From Hyphomicrobiales bacterium (lineage in GTDB: Bacteria; Pseudomonadota; Alphaproteobacteria; Rhizobiales; Hyphomicrobiaceae), in NCBI GenBank assembly GCA_017304275.1, contig JAFKKW010000379.1:1-9996 (forward strand): 9,996 nucleotides of DNA, given 5' to 3'. This document shows positions 1-7,504 of the stretch, in pieces; the stretch's first letter is position 1, and each line of letters starts with the position of its first letter. A model generated the notes under the pieces. That model searched no databases and was not told the DNA's origin. It worked only from the letters and a program-made list of their open reading frames with translations. Position numbers and translations under genes: made by a program.

Positions 1-203
1 ATGACAAGATCGTCTACCTGGTCAGCAACGGCCAGGCCGTGGAGGTCAAGGTCGAGCTCGGCAACCGCAACAACGGCATGGTCGAGATCCTCGACGGCCT
101 CGCCGAGGAGGCGATGGTCGTCACCGCGGGTCAGCAGAAGCTCAAGAACGGCAGCGCGGTCGAGATCGTGGTCGGCGCCAACCCCGGCGCGCGGGGTACC
201 TGA
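1..203 (+). CDS. RND efflux periplasmic adaptor subunit (membrane fusion protein), C-terminal end only
   Basis: The frame starting at base 3 is open to a TGA at 201-203 and encodes the last 66 residues of a protein whose start lies before the window. The pattern (V-x-V-K-V-E-L-G, then G-M-V-E-I-L-D-G-L, then VVTAGQQKLKNGSAVEIV) is that of the membrane-proximal/beta-barrel end of HlyD/AcrA-type adaptors, where a conserved 'GL..G..VV..G...L..G..V' run closes the domain. Such adaptors are periplasmic, usually lipid- or TM-anchored, and join an RND permease to an outer-membrane channel. The stop overlaps the permease ATG by one base (TGATG), so the two are very probably translationally coupled in one operon. 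The domains that would hint at substrate are outside the window. Confidence 0.85.
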   Translation, partial: DKIVYLVSNGQAVEVKVELGNRNNGMVEILDGLAEEAMVVTAGQQKLKNGSAVEIVVGANPGARGT

Positions 204-3200
204 TGGGGCTGTCCGAGCTCTGCATCCGCCGGCCCGTCTTCGCCACCGTGCTGAGCCTCGTCATCGTGCTGCTCGGCATCGTGTCCTACACGCGCCTGAC
301 GGTGCGCGAATACCCGAACGTCGATGAGCCCGTCGTCTCGGTGCAGACCCGCTATCCCGGCGCATCCGCAAAGATCGTCGAGTCGCAGGTCACGCAGATC
401 CTCGAGGGCTCGATCGCCGGTATCGCCGGCATCGACGTCATCGACTCGCGGAGCCGCTCCGAGCAGAGCCACATCAGCGTCCGCTTCCATCCCGACATCG
501 ACCAGGACGTGGCGGCGAGCGACATCCGCGACCGCGTCTCGCGCGTACGCGGGCGCCTGCCCGACGAGATCGACGAGCCGGTGATCGCCAAGGTCGAGGC
601 CGACGCCCAGCCGATCATGCTTCTGGTCTTCAATAGTCCGGTTCTCTCGCCCCTCGAGATTACCGACTACATCGACCGCTTCGTCATCGACCAGTTGAAG
701 AACCTCAACGGCGTGGCGGATGTCTCGATCTACGGCGAGCGCCGCTACGCCATGCGCATCTGGATCGATCGCGAGCGCCTCGCCGCCTTCGCCCTCACGG
801 TGCAGGACATCGAGAACGCCCTGCGCGCGCAGAACGTCGAGCTCCCCTCGGGACGCATCGAGAGCACCAACCGCGAGTTCAGCGTCCTGTCCCGCACCGG
901 GCTCGTCACTCCCGCGGAGTTTCGCGACATCGTCATCAAGGTTTCGGGCAACCATCAGGTCAAGCTCGGCGAGGTGGCGCGGGTCGAGCTCGGCGCCTTC
1001 GACGAGCGCCGCGAGAGCCGCTTCGAAGGCGGAACCGCCATCGCCGTCGGCGTGATCAAGCAGGCCGTCTCCAACCCGCTCGACGTTTCGAAAGCCATCC
1101 GCGCCCTGCTGCCGAAGATCAACAGCTCCATGCCCAACGGCATGCAGGCCCATGTCGCCAACGACGACGCCATTTTCATCGAGCGCTCGATCGAAGCCGT
1201 CTACCACGCCATTGGCGAGGCGATCGCGCTCGTCGTCCTCGTCATCATCTTCTTCCTGCGCTCGCCGCGCGCCTCGATGATTCCGATCGTCACCATCCCG
1301 ATCTCGCTTATCGCCACCTTCACGCTGATGCTCGTCTTCGGCTTCAGCGTCAACACGCTGACGCTGCTCGCCATGGTGCTGGCGATCGGCCTGGTGGTCG
1401 ACGATGCCATCGTCGTGCTCGAAAACATCTACCGCCACATCGAGCACGGCATGAAGCCGGTCGAAGCGGCCATCAAGGGCACCCGCGAGATCGGCTTCGC
1501 CGTCATCGCCATGACCCTCACGCTCGCCGCCGTCTACGCGCCGATCGCCTTTGCCCCCGGCAAGACCGGTCGTCTCTTTCTCGAGTTTGCCCTCACCCTC
1601 GCCGGCGCCGTCGTCGTCTCGGGCTTCGTCGCCCTCACGCTCACGCCGATGATGTGCGCGCGCCTCCTGCGCCACAACCCGGCTCCGGGCCGCGTATTCC
1701 TGGCCATCGAAAGCCTGCTCAACGGCCTCGAGCACGCGTATCGACGCACCCTGGCCTTTGCGCTCCGCCACCGTCCGAGCGTTCTCCTGTTCGCGGCCGC
1801 CGTCGCCGCATCGAGCGCCTACTTCTTCCAGAACCTGAAATCCGAGCTCGCACCCGTCGAGGATCGCGGCGTGATCCGCGTCCGCGGCACCGGCCCCGAA
1901 GGCGCAACCCTCGCCTACACGAGCCGCTACAGCGCGGAAGCCGATGCCATCCTCGCCGATGTCCCGGAGATCGCCTCGCGCCTCGTCATCAACGGCAACC
2001 CCGAGGTCTCGGGCTTCCTGATCTTCGCGCCCTTGAAGGACTGGAGCGAGCGCACGCGCACCCAACAGGAGATCACGCGCGAAATCAGCCCCAAGGTGCG
2101 CCGCATCGCCGGCGTGTTCGCCTTCGCGCCGAACCCGAACGCCTTCGGACAACGCGGCTCGTCGAAACCGGTCGAATTCATCGTGCAGTCCTCCGGCAGC
2201 TACGAGGAGCTGGACGCGCTCTCCACCAAGTTGCTTGCCGCACTCGAAAGCTACCGTGGGCTCGAAAGCCTCGAGACCGACCTCAAGCTCAACACGCCCG
2301 AATTCCGCATTGAAATGGACCGCGCCAAGGTCTCGGACCTGCGCCTCGACGTCAACGTCGTCGGCCGCACGCTGGAGACGTTGCTGGGCGGACGTCAGGT
2401 GACGCGCTTCGAGATGAACGGCGAGCAGTATGACGTGATGGTCCAGCTCGACATCCCGGACCGTTCGACGCCCGCCGCGCTCGACACGATCTTCCTTCGC
2501 TCCCCGTCGGGGGAGATGATCCAGCTCTCCAACATCGTCAAGGTGGTGGAAAGCGTGGCCCCCAAGGAGCTGAAGCGCTTCAACCAGCTCCGCTCCGTGA
2601 CCGTGTCAGGCACCATCGCGCCGGGCTACGCGCTTGGCGAGGTTCTCGATCATATCGAGCGCACGGTCGATGAGGTTCTGCCATCCGACATCCAGACCGA
2701 CGTCAATGGTCAGAGCCGCGACTACCGCGCGTCAAGCCAGAGCCTAGCGCTCGTTTTCGTGCTGGCGCTGGCGTTCATCTACCTCGTGCTGGCCGCGCAG
2801 TTCGAGAGCTTCCGCGACCCGCTGATCATTCTTTTGACCGTCCCGCTCTCGATGTGCGGCGCGCTCGGCACGCTCTGGCTCGTCGGCGGCTCGTTGAACG
2901 TCTATTCGCAGATCGGTCTCGTGACGCTGGTCGGCCTGATCACCAAGCACGGCATCCTGATCGTCGAGTTTGCGAGCCAGCTCGAAGCTCAGGGCAGGCA
3001 GCGCATGGACGCAGTGATCGAGGCCGCGAGCCTGCGTCTGCGCCCCATCCTGATGACCACAGGCGCCATGGTGCTGGGCGCGGTGCCGCTCGCCCTCGCC
3101 ATGGGCGCGGGCGCCGAAAGCCGCCAGCAGATCGGCTGGGTGATCGTCGGCGGCATGAGCCTCGGCACGGTTCTGACGCTCTTCGTCGTCCCGACCGTGC

Positions 3201-3274
3201 TGAGCCTGATCGGCGCTACCCACCACGCCGCACAAGAGCCCGGTACAGCTCCTGCCGCCACGCCGGCCGAGTAA
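203..3274 (+). CDS. RND efflux transporter permease subunit (HAE-1/AcrB-like), complete
   Basis: This 1023-residue protein has the usual length of a proton-driven RND multidrug efflux pump of the inner membrane. It starts LCIRRPVFATVLSLVIVLLG, the classic first TM segment. A periplasmic porter half follows (about residues 30-330), then TM2-6 (about 332-485), TM7 near 526-544, the second periplasmic half, and TM8-12 from about 845. The proton-relay residues are present: the Asp pair D400-D401 in GLVVDDAIVVLEN (TM4) and K915 in GLITKHGILIVEF (TM10). Asp-Asp plus Lys is the AcrB pattern, so the pump should be active. The ATG at 203 overlaps the adaptor stop and gives the standard family N-terminus. 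No outer-membrane factor gene follows, so that partner must be encoded elsewhere. The tail after TM12 is short and Ala/Pro-rich. The drug or metabolite exported cannot be read from the sequence. Family is certain; the exact subfamily (MdtB-, MexK- or similar) is not. Confidence 0.97.
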   Translation: MGLSELCIRRPVFATVLSLVIVLLGIVSYTRLTVREYPNVDEPVVSVQTRYPGASAKIVESQVTQILEGSIAGIAGIDVIDSRSRSEQSHISVRFHPDIDQDVAASDIRDRVSRVRGRLPDEIDEPVIAKVEADAQPIMLLVFNSPVLSPLEITDYIDRFVIDQLKNLNGVADVSIYGERRYAMRIWIDRERLAAFALTVQDIENALRAQNVELPSGRIESTNREFSVLSRTGLVTPAEFRDIVIKVSGNHQVKLGEVARVELGAFDERRESRFEGGTAIAVGVIKQAVSNPLDVSKAIRALLPKINSSMPNGMQAHVANDDAIFIERSIEAVYHAIGEAIALVVLVIIFFLRSPRASMIPIVTIPISLIATFTLMLVFGFSVNTLTLLAMVLAIGLVVDDAIVVLENIYRHIEHGMKPVEAAIKGTREIGFAVIAMTLTLAAVYAPIAFAPGKTGRLFLEFALTLAGAVVVSGFVALTLTPMMCARLLRHNPAPGRVFLAIESLLNGLEHAYRRTLAFALRHRPSVLLFAAAVAASSAYFFQNLKSELAPVEDRGVIRVRGTGPEGATLAYTSRYSAEADAILADVPEIASRLVINGNPEVSGFLIFAPLKDWSERTRTQQEITREISPKVRRIAGVFAFAPNPNAFGQRGSSKPVEFIVQSSGSYEELDALSTKLLAALESYRGLESLETDLKLNTPEFRIEMDRAKVSDLRLDVNVVGRTLETLLGGRQVTRFEMNGEQYDVMVQLDIPDRSTPAALDTIFLRSPSGEMIQLSNIVKVVESVAPKELKRFNQLRSVTVSGTIAPGYALGEVLDHIERTVDEVLPSDIQTDVNGQSRDYRASSQSLALVFVLALAFIYLVLAAQFESFRDPLIILLTVPLSMCGALGTLWLVGGSLNVYSQIGLVTLVGLITKHGILIVEFASQLEAQGRQRMDAVIEAASLRLRPILMTTGAMVLGAVPLALAMGAGAESRQQIGWVIVGGMSLGTVLTLFVVPTVLSLIGATHHAAQEPGTAPAATPAE

Positions 3275-3343
3275 TACCCCTCCGGCAACTCACCCCTTCC
3301 AGCGGTTCAGCGGGTCATCCCAGCGCCCCAATCCGCGCGCGCC

Positions 3344-3375
3344 GGCCCCAGCCCCGCCAGACGAGCCGTGGGGCC
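3344..3375. terminator. GC-rich hairpin after the RND operon, possible terminator
   Basis: A perfect 7-bp inverted repeat, GGCCCCA (3344-3350) and TGGGGCC (3369-3375), encloses an 18-nt loop about 70 bp after the permease stop. No T-run follows on either strand, so it is not a textbook Rho-independent terminator. In GC-rich DNA a 7-bp stem can arise by chance, which keeps the call weak. Confidence 0.25.
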
Positions 3376-3390
3376 ACCCCTCCCCTTACA

Positions 3391-3482
3391 CCATGGCCGG
3401 GCTTGACCCGGCCATCCAGGGGCCGCGCGCACGAACGTCAGAACAAGCTTCCCCTGGATGGTCGCCTCAAGGGCGGCCATGG
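3391..3482. repeat. Nested palindromic intergenic element (REP/RIME-like)
   Basis: Two 32-nt arms, 3391-3422 and 3451-3482, are inverted copies of each other (27 of 32 positions) around a 28-nt spacer. Each arm is also a small hairpin. The left arm has a 9-bp perfect stem ATGGCCGGG/CCCGGCCAT with loop CTTGA. The right arm has ATGGTCGCC/GGCGGCCAT with loop TCAAG and one T-G wobble. Four of the five arm differences fall as matched pairs that keep each inner stem paired (GGG/CCC in one arm, GCC/GGC in the other), and the fifth is the wobble. This resembles the palindromic mosaic repeats common between genes of Rhizobiales; assignment to a named family is inference. It sits between two converging genes, where such elements often lie, and may act in transcript termination or mRNA 3'-end protection. 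Confidence 0.75.
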
Positions 3483-3617
3483 CGTGGGAGTGGGCGCGAG
3501 GTGTGAGAGTAGGCACAATCAGGTTTGATTTCAGACGCCAGCACCACGCGTGCGGGCATCCGCCGTATCGCGCGTGCCGCGACAGAAGAGCAGGCCCAGT
3601 CAGGCTTGGCGTCCGCC

Positions 3618-4367
3618 TCAGCACCAGCGCCGGGCGGCACCCGCCGCATCGAGCACATGACCCGACACGCTGCGGCCCTTGGCGGTCGCGAGCTGAAGCG
3701 CAACCGCCGCCAGATCGGCATCCGAAGCCTGCACGTCTCCGCCCATGACGGCGATCGACGACGGCGGTGCGATGGCGTTGATCCGAATGCCATGCGCGGC
3801 CCACTGCTGGGCGAGGCCGCGCGTCAGATGCGAAAGCTCGGAGCGCAGCACGTCGGCAAGCATCATGGCGCGCCCGCCAGTTCCGTCCTGGACGCGCACG
3901 ACGTTGAGGATCGAACCCTCGGTCCAGACCAGACGCATGCGGTTGGCGGCGATCTCCGTGACCGACAGCGCCGTGCGCAGCGCATCCGAGATCAGGCGCT
4001 CCACATCCTCGGGCGTCTCGAGCGATTGCACCGCACGCCGCCCGACCGGCACCAGGTTGACGACCGCATCGATGCCGCCGAAGCTCTGCACGGCGGCCTG
4101 CACCAGGTGCGCGGCATCGGCGTCGCTCTGGAGCGGCGTATTGAAATGGCGGATCTCGGGCGCGTTCTCGGCCAGCACGGCCACCAGCTCGGTCATTTCG
4201 GGGCCGTCGTCCGGCGACTGAAGGATGAGGCGGGCGCCGTGATCAGCGAAGGCGCGGGCGACATCGAAGCCCGTTGCCGAGGAAAGCCCGGTGATCAGGA
4301 CACGGGCGCCCGAAAGCTCGGGCATGGACACAGCACTGCACTCGCGCGCAATCACGCTCATCAACAT
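3618..4367 (-). CDS. SDR-fold (short-chain dehydrogenase/reductase) protein lacking the catalytic residues
   Basis: A 249-residue Rossmann-fold protein of SDR length. Recognisable elements are ARVLITG leading into TGLSSATG (residues 26-33), in place of TGxxxGxG and with Ala at the middle Gly. AVVNLVP (101-107) stands where NNAG is expected, and HGIRINAIAPP (192-202) matches the usual 'gIRVNaiaPG'. Aligning on that last motif, the catalytic Ser falls on R158, the Tyr on A171 and the Lys on R175. The Ser-to-Tyr spacing of 13 is normal, so the alignment is sound and the YxxxK dyad is absent. It is probably not a standard oxidoreductase; a regulatory or NAD(P)-binding role is inferred. The start at 4367 is chosen because AAGGAG lies 6 nt upstream; an in-frame ATG at 4382 would put that SD inside the gene, and 4325 is a further option. 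It stands alone, convergent with the RND operon and divergent from the EAL-like gene. Confidence 0.85.
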   Translation of the reverse strand: MLMSVIARECSAVSMPELSGARVLITGLSSATGFDVARAFADHGARLILQSPDDGPEMTELVAVLAENAPEIRHFNTPLQSDADAAHLVQAAVQSFGGIDAVVNLVPVGRRAVQSLETPEDVERLISDALRTALSVTEIAANRMRLVWTEGSILNVVRVQDGTGGRAMMLADVLRSELSHLTRGLAQQWAAHGIRINAIAPPSSIAVMGGDVQASDADLAAVALQLATAKGRSVSGHVLDAAGAARRWC

Positions 4368-4373
4368 CGGGGG

Positions 4374-4379
4374 CTCCTT
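4374..4379 (-). promoter_or_regulatory. Ribosome binding site of the SDR-like gene (decides the start)
   Basis: The minus strand reads AAGGAG, then six bases, then ATG at 4367. This is a near-perfect Shine-Dalgarno at ideal spacing and favours 4367 over the longer in-frame ATG at 4382, which immediately precedes the AAGGAG and has no comparable site upstream. Confidence 0.7.
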
Positions 4380-4706
4380 CATACGCCGGACAGAGTGAGG
4401 CGGCCCGGACAGGACGATACCACGCCGATTCGCCTAATGACCTCTAAACGGCGCCCTGATTCGGGTTCCCGCTAGGCTGGCCAATGGCTGATTTGCGACT
4501 CTCCCCCGAGAATATCCGGCAGTACCGGTGCTTGCCGGTTGCATCGCATCGGTGCATCTGCGCCACGCTTGGCCTAAGGCATCGCCCCGCCTCGCGAAAT
4601 GCTGGTGATACCACAGCCTGCTCACATTGCCTTGCCAGGGGAACAGACGGACTCTCACCGTAGCGATTCGCATCCGGAGTCGGATGCCGCGTCTGCGGAA
4701 GTACTT

Positions 4707-4715
4707 GGGGAAGAG
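4707..4715 (+). promoter_or_regulatory. Ribosome binding site of the EAL-like gene (decides the start)
   Basis: GGGGAAGAG is followed by six bases and ATG at 4722. It supports the shorter start over the in-frame ATG at 4599, which lacks such a site. Confidence 0.55.
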
Positions 4716-4721
4716 CAGATT

Positions 4722-6548
4722 ATGACGCGAAATCAGACAACCTCTCAGACCGCGGTCGTTGTGGCGATGGGCCTCGTCGCCGCCACCTCGGCCATTGCGC
4801 TGTATCAGCATGCCGGGATGCCGGGACCGGTCGCGGCAACGGGGGGCCTGTCCGCCTACCTTCTGCTGCTCGCCGTCCATGCCTTCCTCTGGCGCAAGGG
4901 AGAGCGCGAGCCGCAGCCCGACACCGTGCGCGCCGACCGGTTGCGCCGTTCGCTCGACACGTCGCAGCGGACGCCGCCGTCGATGCCCATGCCGCGCGCC
5001 GGCGGCACGGCCCAGGCACCGATCCCCGCACCTACGCTCCCGCAGGGTAACCTGCGGCCGAACCAGGCGCCGCCTTCCGCGCCGTTCGACGCCAAGGCGC
5101 GTGGCCCGCTCGCTTCTCCCAGCGCTGCCGCGGTACCGCCCGCACCCCCGCAGGCGCCGCTGCGCGCCGAACGGACCGCCGGGCCGCCGCCGCTGCCGCC
5201 CACTCCCCCGGCGCCTGCCGCAAGCGGCATGGACCAGGACGATTTCGCGGACCTGTGGTCCTTTCGGCCAACTCCGGCCGGGCAAAAGCTTCCTCCGTTC
5301 GTGAAGGGTCAGGCGCCCGCCCGCGCGCCCGAGGTCAAGTCGCACAACCCTGCCCCGGCACAGCCAGCCGCGCAGAAGCCGACGGCGCCGCGCCAGGCCG
5401 ATGTCGAGGTGATCCAGGACGCCATCAAGCGGCTCCTCGAGGAGGTCAACGCCGCCGAGCAGGGCCGCGCCCAGATGAAGCCCGCCAACGTCCCGCCGCG
5501 CGCTCCCGTGGGCGCGAACGCCGTGCCGCCGCCGTTGCCGCCGCACGCCGAGCAGGCCGCGAGCAACACCGACGCCTCCATCGAGCGCTCGATCGAGGCG
5601 CTGCGGATGACCGCGGGCGCCATGCGCGCACCGGCCGCCGGCAAGGGCGCGCCGCCCGCGCCTGCACCCGCGCCGCAGGCAGGGGCATCCCAGCCGCCGC
5701 CGCTGCCGCCGTTCGTGCGCACCACGGCACCGCGCCCGGCATCTCCCGCCGATGCACGGGCCCGCCTCATGGCCGACGCCATCTCCGCCGGCCGCATCGA
5801 GGTTGCCCTCGAGCCGATCCTCGGTCTCGAGGACCAGCAGACGCGCCACTACGAGGTGAGCGTGCGCCTGCGCGACGCGGACGGAAACCCGCTCGAGGTA
5901 TCGCCCGACGGTCCCGACCTGCGCGGCACGGGGCTCTTGCCGCTGTTCGACGGCGTACGCGTGACACGCACCGCCGCCGTCGCGCGCCGCCTCGAGGATC
6001 GCGGCAAGGCGGGATCAATCTTCTCCGCCTTCAGCGGCGAGTCCGTTGCCGACGAGCACTTCCTGGGTGAGCTGGCCGAAACGCTGCATCTGCGTTCGAG
6101 CCTCGCCGCCCAGCTCGTGCTCTCGTTCACGCAGACCGACGTGCGCGGCTTCTCCACGCCGGAGTGGGATTCGCTCGCCGACATGCGCGCGCTCGGCTTC
6201 CGCTTCGCGATCACGCATCTGACCGACCTCGATATGGACTTCGAGGCATTGGCCGAGCAGGGCTTCGTGTTCGCCAAGCTCGACGCCTCCGTCTTCCTTG
6301 ACGGCCTGCGTGCGCCCAGCGGCCACCTCCCGTCGAGCGACGTCTGCCGCCATCTCGCCCGGCATGGCCTGACGCTGGTGGTCGAGCACATCGACGACGA
6401 CCAGTTGCTCGCGCGCGTCTTCGGCTTCGGCGTGCTGCTCGGCCAGGGACAGTTGTTCGGCGGCGCACGCCCGGTGCGCGCCGACGTCGCCAACGATCGT
6501 AGCCGGGGCAGCACCGGCGCCGCGCAGGGCCAGCGGCTCGCGGTCTGA
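4722..6548 (+). CDS. Membrane-anchored degenerate EAL-domain protein with long Pro/Ala-rich linker
   Basis: A 608-residue protein. Two TM segments (about 10-28 and 37-57) are followed by a basic stretch (RKGER). A low-complexity Pro/Ala linker of about 265 residues (75-340) carries three PPPLPP motifs at 155-160, 269-274 and 325-330 and a short helical/coiled-coil stretch near 227-250 (VIQDAIKRLLEEVNAAEQ). A C-terminal EAL-like domain (343 to about 600) is recognised by EVALEPILGLE, the E-V-S triplet at 378-380, FAKLDAS (K519) and LVVEHIDDDQLLARVFGFGVLLGQGQLF (E555). By eye the EAL Glu, Lys and one late Glu remain, but the metal-binding Asn and the DDFG loop (here THLT, 498-501) are gone. It is therefore unlikely to hydrolyse c-di-GMP and more likely to be a receptor or scaffold, broadly like the TM-anchored inactive-EAL protein TipF of Caulobacter (comparison only). 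The HAD gene follows 56 bp downstream. ATG 4722 is chosen over 4599 for its SD and the composition change. Confidence 0.85.
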   Translation: MTRNQTTSQTAVVVAMGLVAATSAIALYQHAGMPGPVAATGGLSAYLLLLAVHAFLWRKGEREPQPDTVRADRLRRSLDTSQRTPPSMPMPRAGGTAQAPIPAPTLPQGNLRPNQAPPSAPFDAKARGPLASPSAAAVPPAPPQAPLRAERTAGPPPLPPTPPAPAASGMDQDDFADLWSFRPTPAGQKLPPFVKGQAPARAPEVKSHNPAPAQPAAQKPTAPRQADVEVIQDAIKRLLEEVNAAEQGRAQMKPANVPPRAPVGANAVPPPLPPHAEQAASNTDASIERSIEALRMTAGAMRAPAAGKGAPPAPAPAPQAGASQPPPLPPFVRTTAPRPASPADARARLMADAISAGRIEVALEPILGLEDQQTRHYEVSVRLRDADGNPLEVSPDGPDLRGTGLLPLFDGVRVTRTAAVARRLEDRGKAGSIFSAFSGESVADEHFLGELAETLHLRSSLAAQLVLSFTQTDVRGFSTPEWDSLADMRALGFRFAITHLTDLDMDFEALAEQGFVFAKLDASVFLDGLRAPSGHLPSSDVCRHLARHGLTLVVEHIDDDQLLARVFGFGVLLGQGQLFGGARPVRADVANDRSRGSTGAAQGQRLAV

Positions 6549-6604
6549 GCGCCGCGACCGCCCCGGCCCGCAGCGCTGGCCGAGCGGCCACCGAGCCGCT
6601 AGGC

Positions 6605-7480
6605 ATGGCCGGCATGGACCAGTCAGAAGCACTTGAGCCGATCCCCATCATTACCTCGATCGCCGGCCTCGCGTCGGCGCGCGACGTGTGGCTGACCGAT
6701 GTGTGGGGCGTGATCCACAACGGCGTCACGCCGTTCGCACCAGCCTGCGAAGCGGCGACGAAATTCCGCCTCGCGGGCGGCACCGTCATCCTGCTCTCCA
6801 ACGCGCCGCGCCCGGCGCCAAGCGTCGCGGCACAGCTCGACCGCATCGGCGTGCCGCGCTTTGCCTGGGACGCCATCCTGACCTCCGGCGACGCCGCGCG
6901 CACGCTCGTCGGCCGTTATGCGGGCGGACGCGTCTTTCATCTCGGGCCCGAGCGCGATCTGTCGCTCTACGATGATCTCGACGTTTCACTGAGCGAAGCG
7001 GTCGACGCCGACGCGGTCTCCTGCACCGGCCTCTTCGACGACGAGATCGAGACGCCCGACGATTACGCCGGCCTGCTCGCGGACCTGGCGGCGCGCAAGC
7101 TGCCGATGGTCTGCGCCAACCCGGACCTCACCGTCGAGCGCGGCGACAGGATCATCTACTGCGCCGGCGCCCTCGCCGCCGCGTATGAGGCGAAGGGCTG
7201 CAGCGTCGCTTACGCCGGCAAGCCATACCTGCCGATCTACGACATGGCCTTCGCCATGATCGCCGATCTCAAGGGGAAGCCGCTCCCGAAAGAGCGCGTG
7301 CTCTGCATCGGCGATGGACTGCGCACCGACATCAAAGGCGCGGCTGCGGCAGGCCTCGACAGCGTCTTCATCGCCAGCGGCGTGCACGCCCCGGACGGGC
7401 TTTCGGGCGACACGCTGCGAGACCTATTCCCCTCCCGCGAGGTGCGCCCCCTCGCCGCGATGCCCGCGCTTGCCTGGTGA
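6605..7480 (+). CDS. HAD-superfamily class IIA hydrolase (TIGR01459-like)
   Basis: A 291-residue phosphatase-fold protein, probably cytoplasmic. HAD motif I is LTDVWGVIHNG with nucleophile D32. Motif II is LLSNAPRP (S65-N66). The class IIA cap lies about 75-200 and ends near CANPDLTVERG (170-180), the family's 'NPD' signature. Motif III is K206 in AGKPYLPIYD, and motif IV is IGDGLRTDIKGA (D237, D242). Motif I has Trp where most HAD phosphatases have the second (acid/base) Asp; this DxWG form is, as I recall, characteristic of the TIGR01459 group. The physiological substrate is unknown, and sugar- or nucleotide-phosphate phosphatase activity would be a guess. The start is either 6605 or the ATG three codons later (6614); neither has a strong SD. 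It may be co-transcribed with the EAL-like gene upstream and converges on the quinone oxidoreductase gene 24 bp downstream. Confidence 0.92.
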   Translation: MAGMDQSEALEPIPIITSIAGLASARDVWLTDVWGVIHNGVTPFAPACEAATKFRLAGGTVILLSNAPRPAPSVAAQLDRIGVPRFAWDAILTSGDAARTLVGRYAGGRVFHLGPERDLSLYDDLDVSLSEAVDADAVSCTGLFDDEIETPDDYAGLLADLAARKLPMVCANPDLTVERGDRIIYCAGALAAAYEAKGCSVAYAGKPYLPIYDMAFAMIADLKGKPLPKERVLCIGDGLRTDIKGAAAAGLDSVFIASGVHAPDGLSGDTLRDLFPSREVRPLAAMPALAW

Positions 7481-7483
7481 CGG

Positions 7484-7501
7484 CTCCGTCGCGCTGCGGA
7501 G
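7484..7501. terminator. Possible bidirectional hairpin between converging genes
   Basis: CTCCG (7484-7488) and CGGAG (7497-7501) form a 5-bp stem with an 8-nt loop inside the 24-bp gap between the HAD gene and the oxidoreductase gene. There is no T-run, and the stem is short, so this is only a positional suggestion. Confidence 0.2.
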
Positions 7502-7504
7502 AGC

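Larger units (their letters stand above)
3275..3617. other. Convergent intergenic region (343 bp), no gene
   Basis: This gap lies between the stop of the permease (plus strand) and the stop of the SDR-like gene (minus strand). No reading frame here has a credible family signature. It holds a GC-rich hairpin (3344-3375) and a 92-bp nested palindromic element (3391-3482), both listed separately. The last part (about 3483-3617) has only weak inverted repeats, for example GACGCCA at 3534-3540 against TGGCGTC at 3607-3613. No classical poly-T intrinsic terminator is visible. Transcription from both sides must end here, so the palindromes are the natural candidates for that role. Confidence 0.7.
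4368..4721. other. Divergent intergenic region (354 bp) with two adjacent hairpins
   Basis: This region separates the starts of the SDR-like gene (minus) and the EAL-like gene (plus), so promoters for both should lie in it; I could not identify a convincing -35/-10 pair for either. Two small hairpins sit side by side. The first is CCGGCA (4516-4521) with TGCCGG (4533-4538). The second is TGCATCG (4540-4546) with CGGTGCA (4550-4556), which has a 3-nt loop and one T-G wobble. An open frame from ATG 4599 runs into the EAL-like gene, but its composition (many His, Ser, Gln, Asp; lower GC) differs from the gene proper and it has no good SD, so I treat it as leader. Confidence 0.5.

Noticed and set aside
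131..2152. Open frame of 673 codons on the minus strand under the RND permease
   Set aside because: It mirrors the GC3-biased permease codons, is dominated by Asp, Arg, Glu, Gly and His, and has no recognisable domain. The plus-strand frame is an unmistakable RND permease.
3457..3479. Right arm of the palindrome read as a classical intrinsic terminator
   Set aside because: A 9-bp stem is present, but no T-run follows on either strand. It fits a REP-like repeat better.
3525..4475. Plus-strand open frame of 316 codons opposite the SDR-like gene
   Set aside because: The composition is that of an antisense shadow (His/Arg/Asp rich). The minus-strand frame has SDR motifs and a strong SD.
4599..4721. 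N-terminal extension of the EAL-like protein from ATG 4599
   Set aside because: The extra 41 codons have different composition and no SD, while GGGGAAGAG sits 6 nt before ATG 4722.
4434..5849. Minus-strand open frame of 471 codons opposite the EAL-like gene
   Set aside because: Arg/Gly-rich shadow of the Pro/Ala-rich linker codons, with no family signature.
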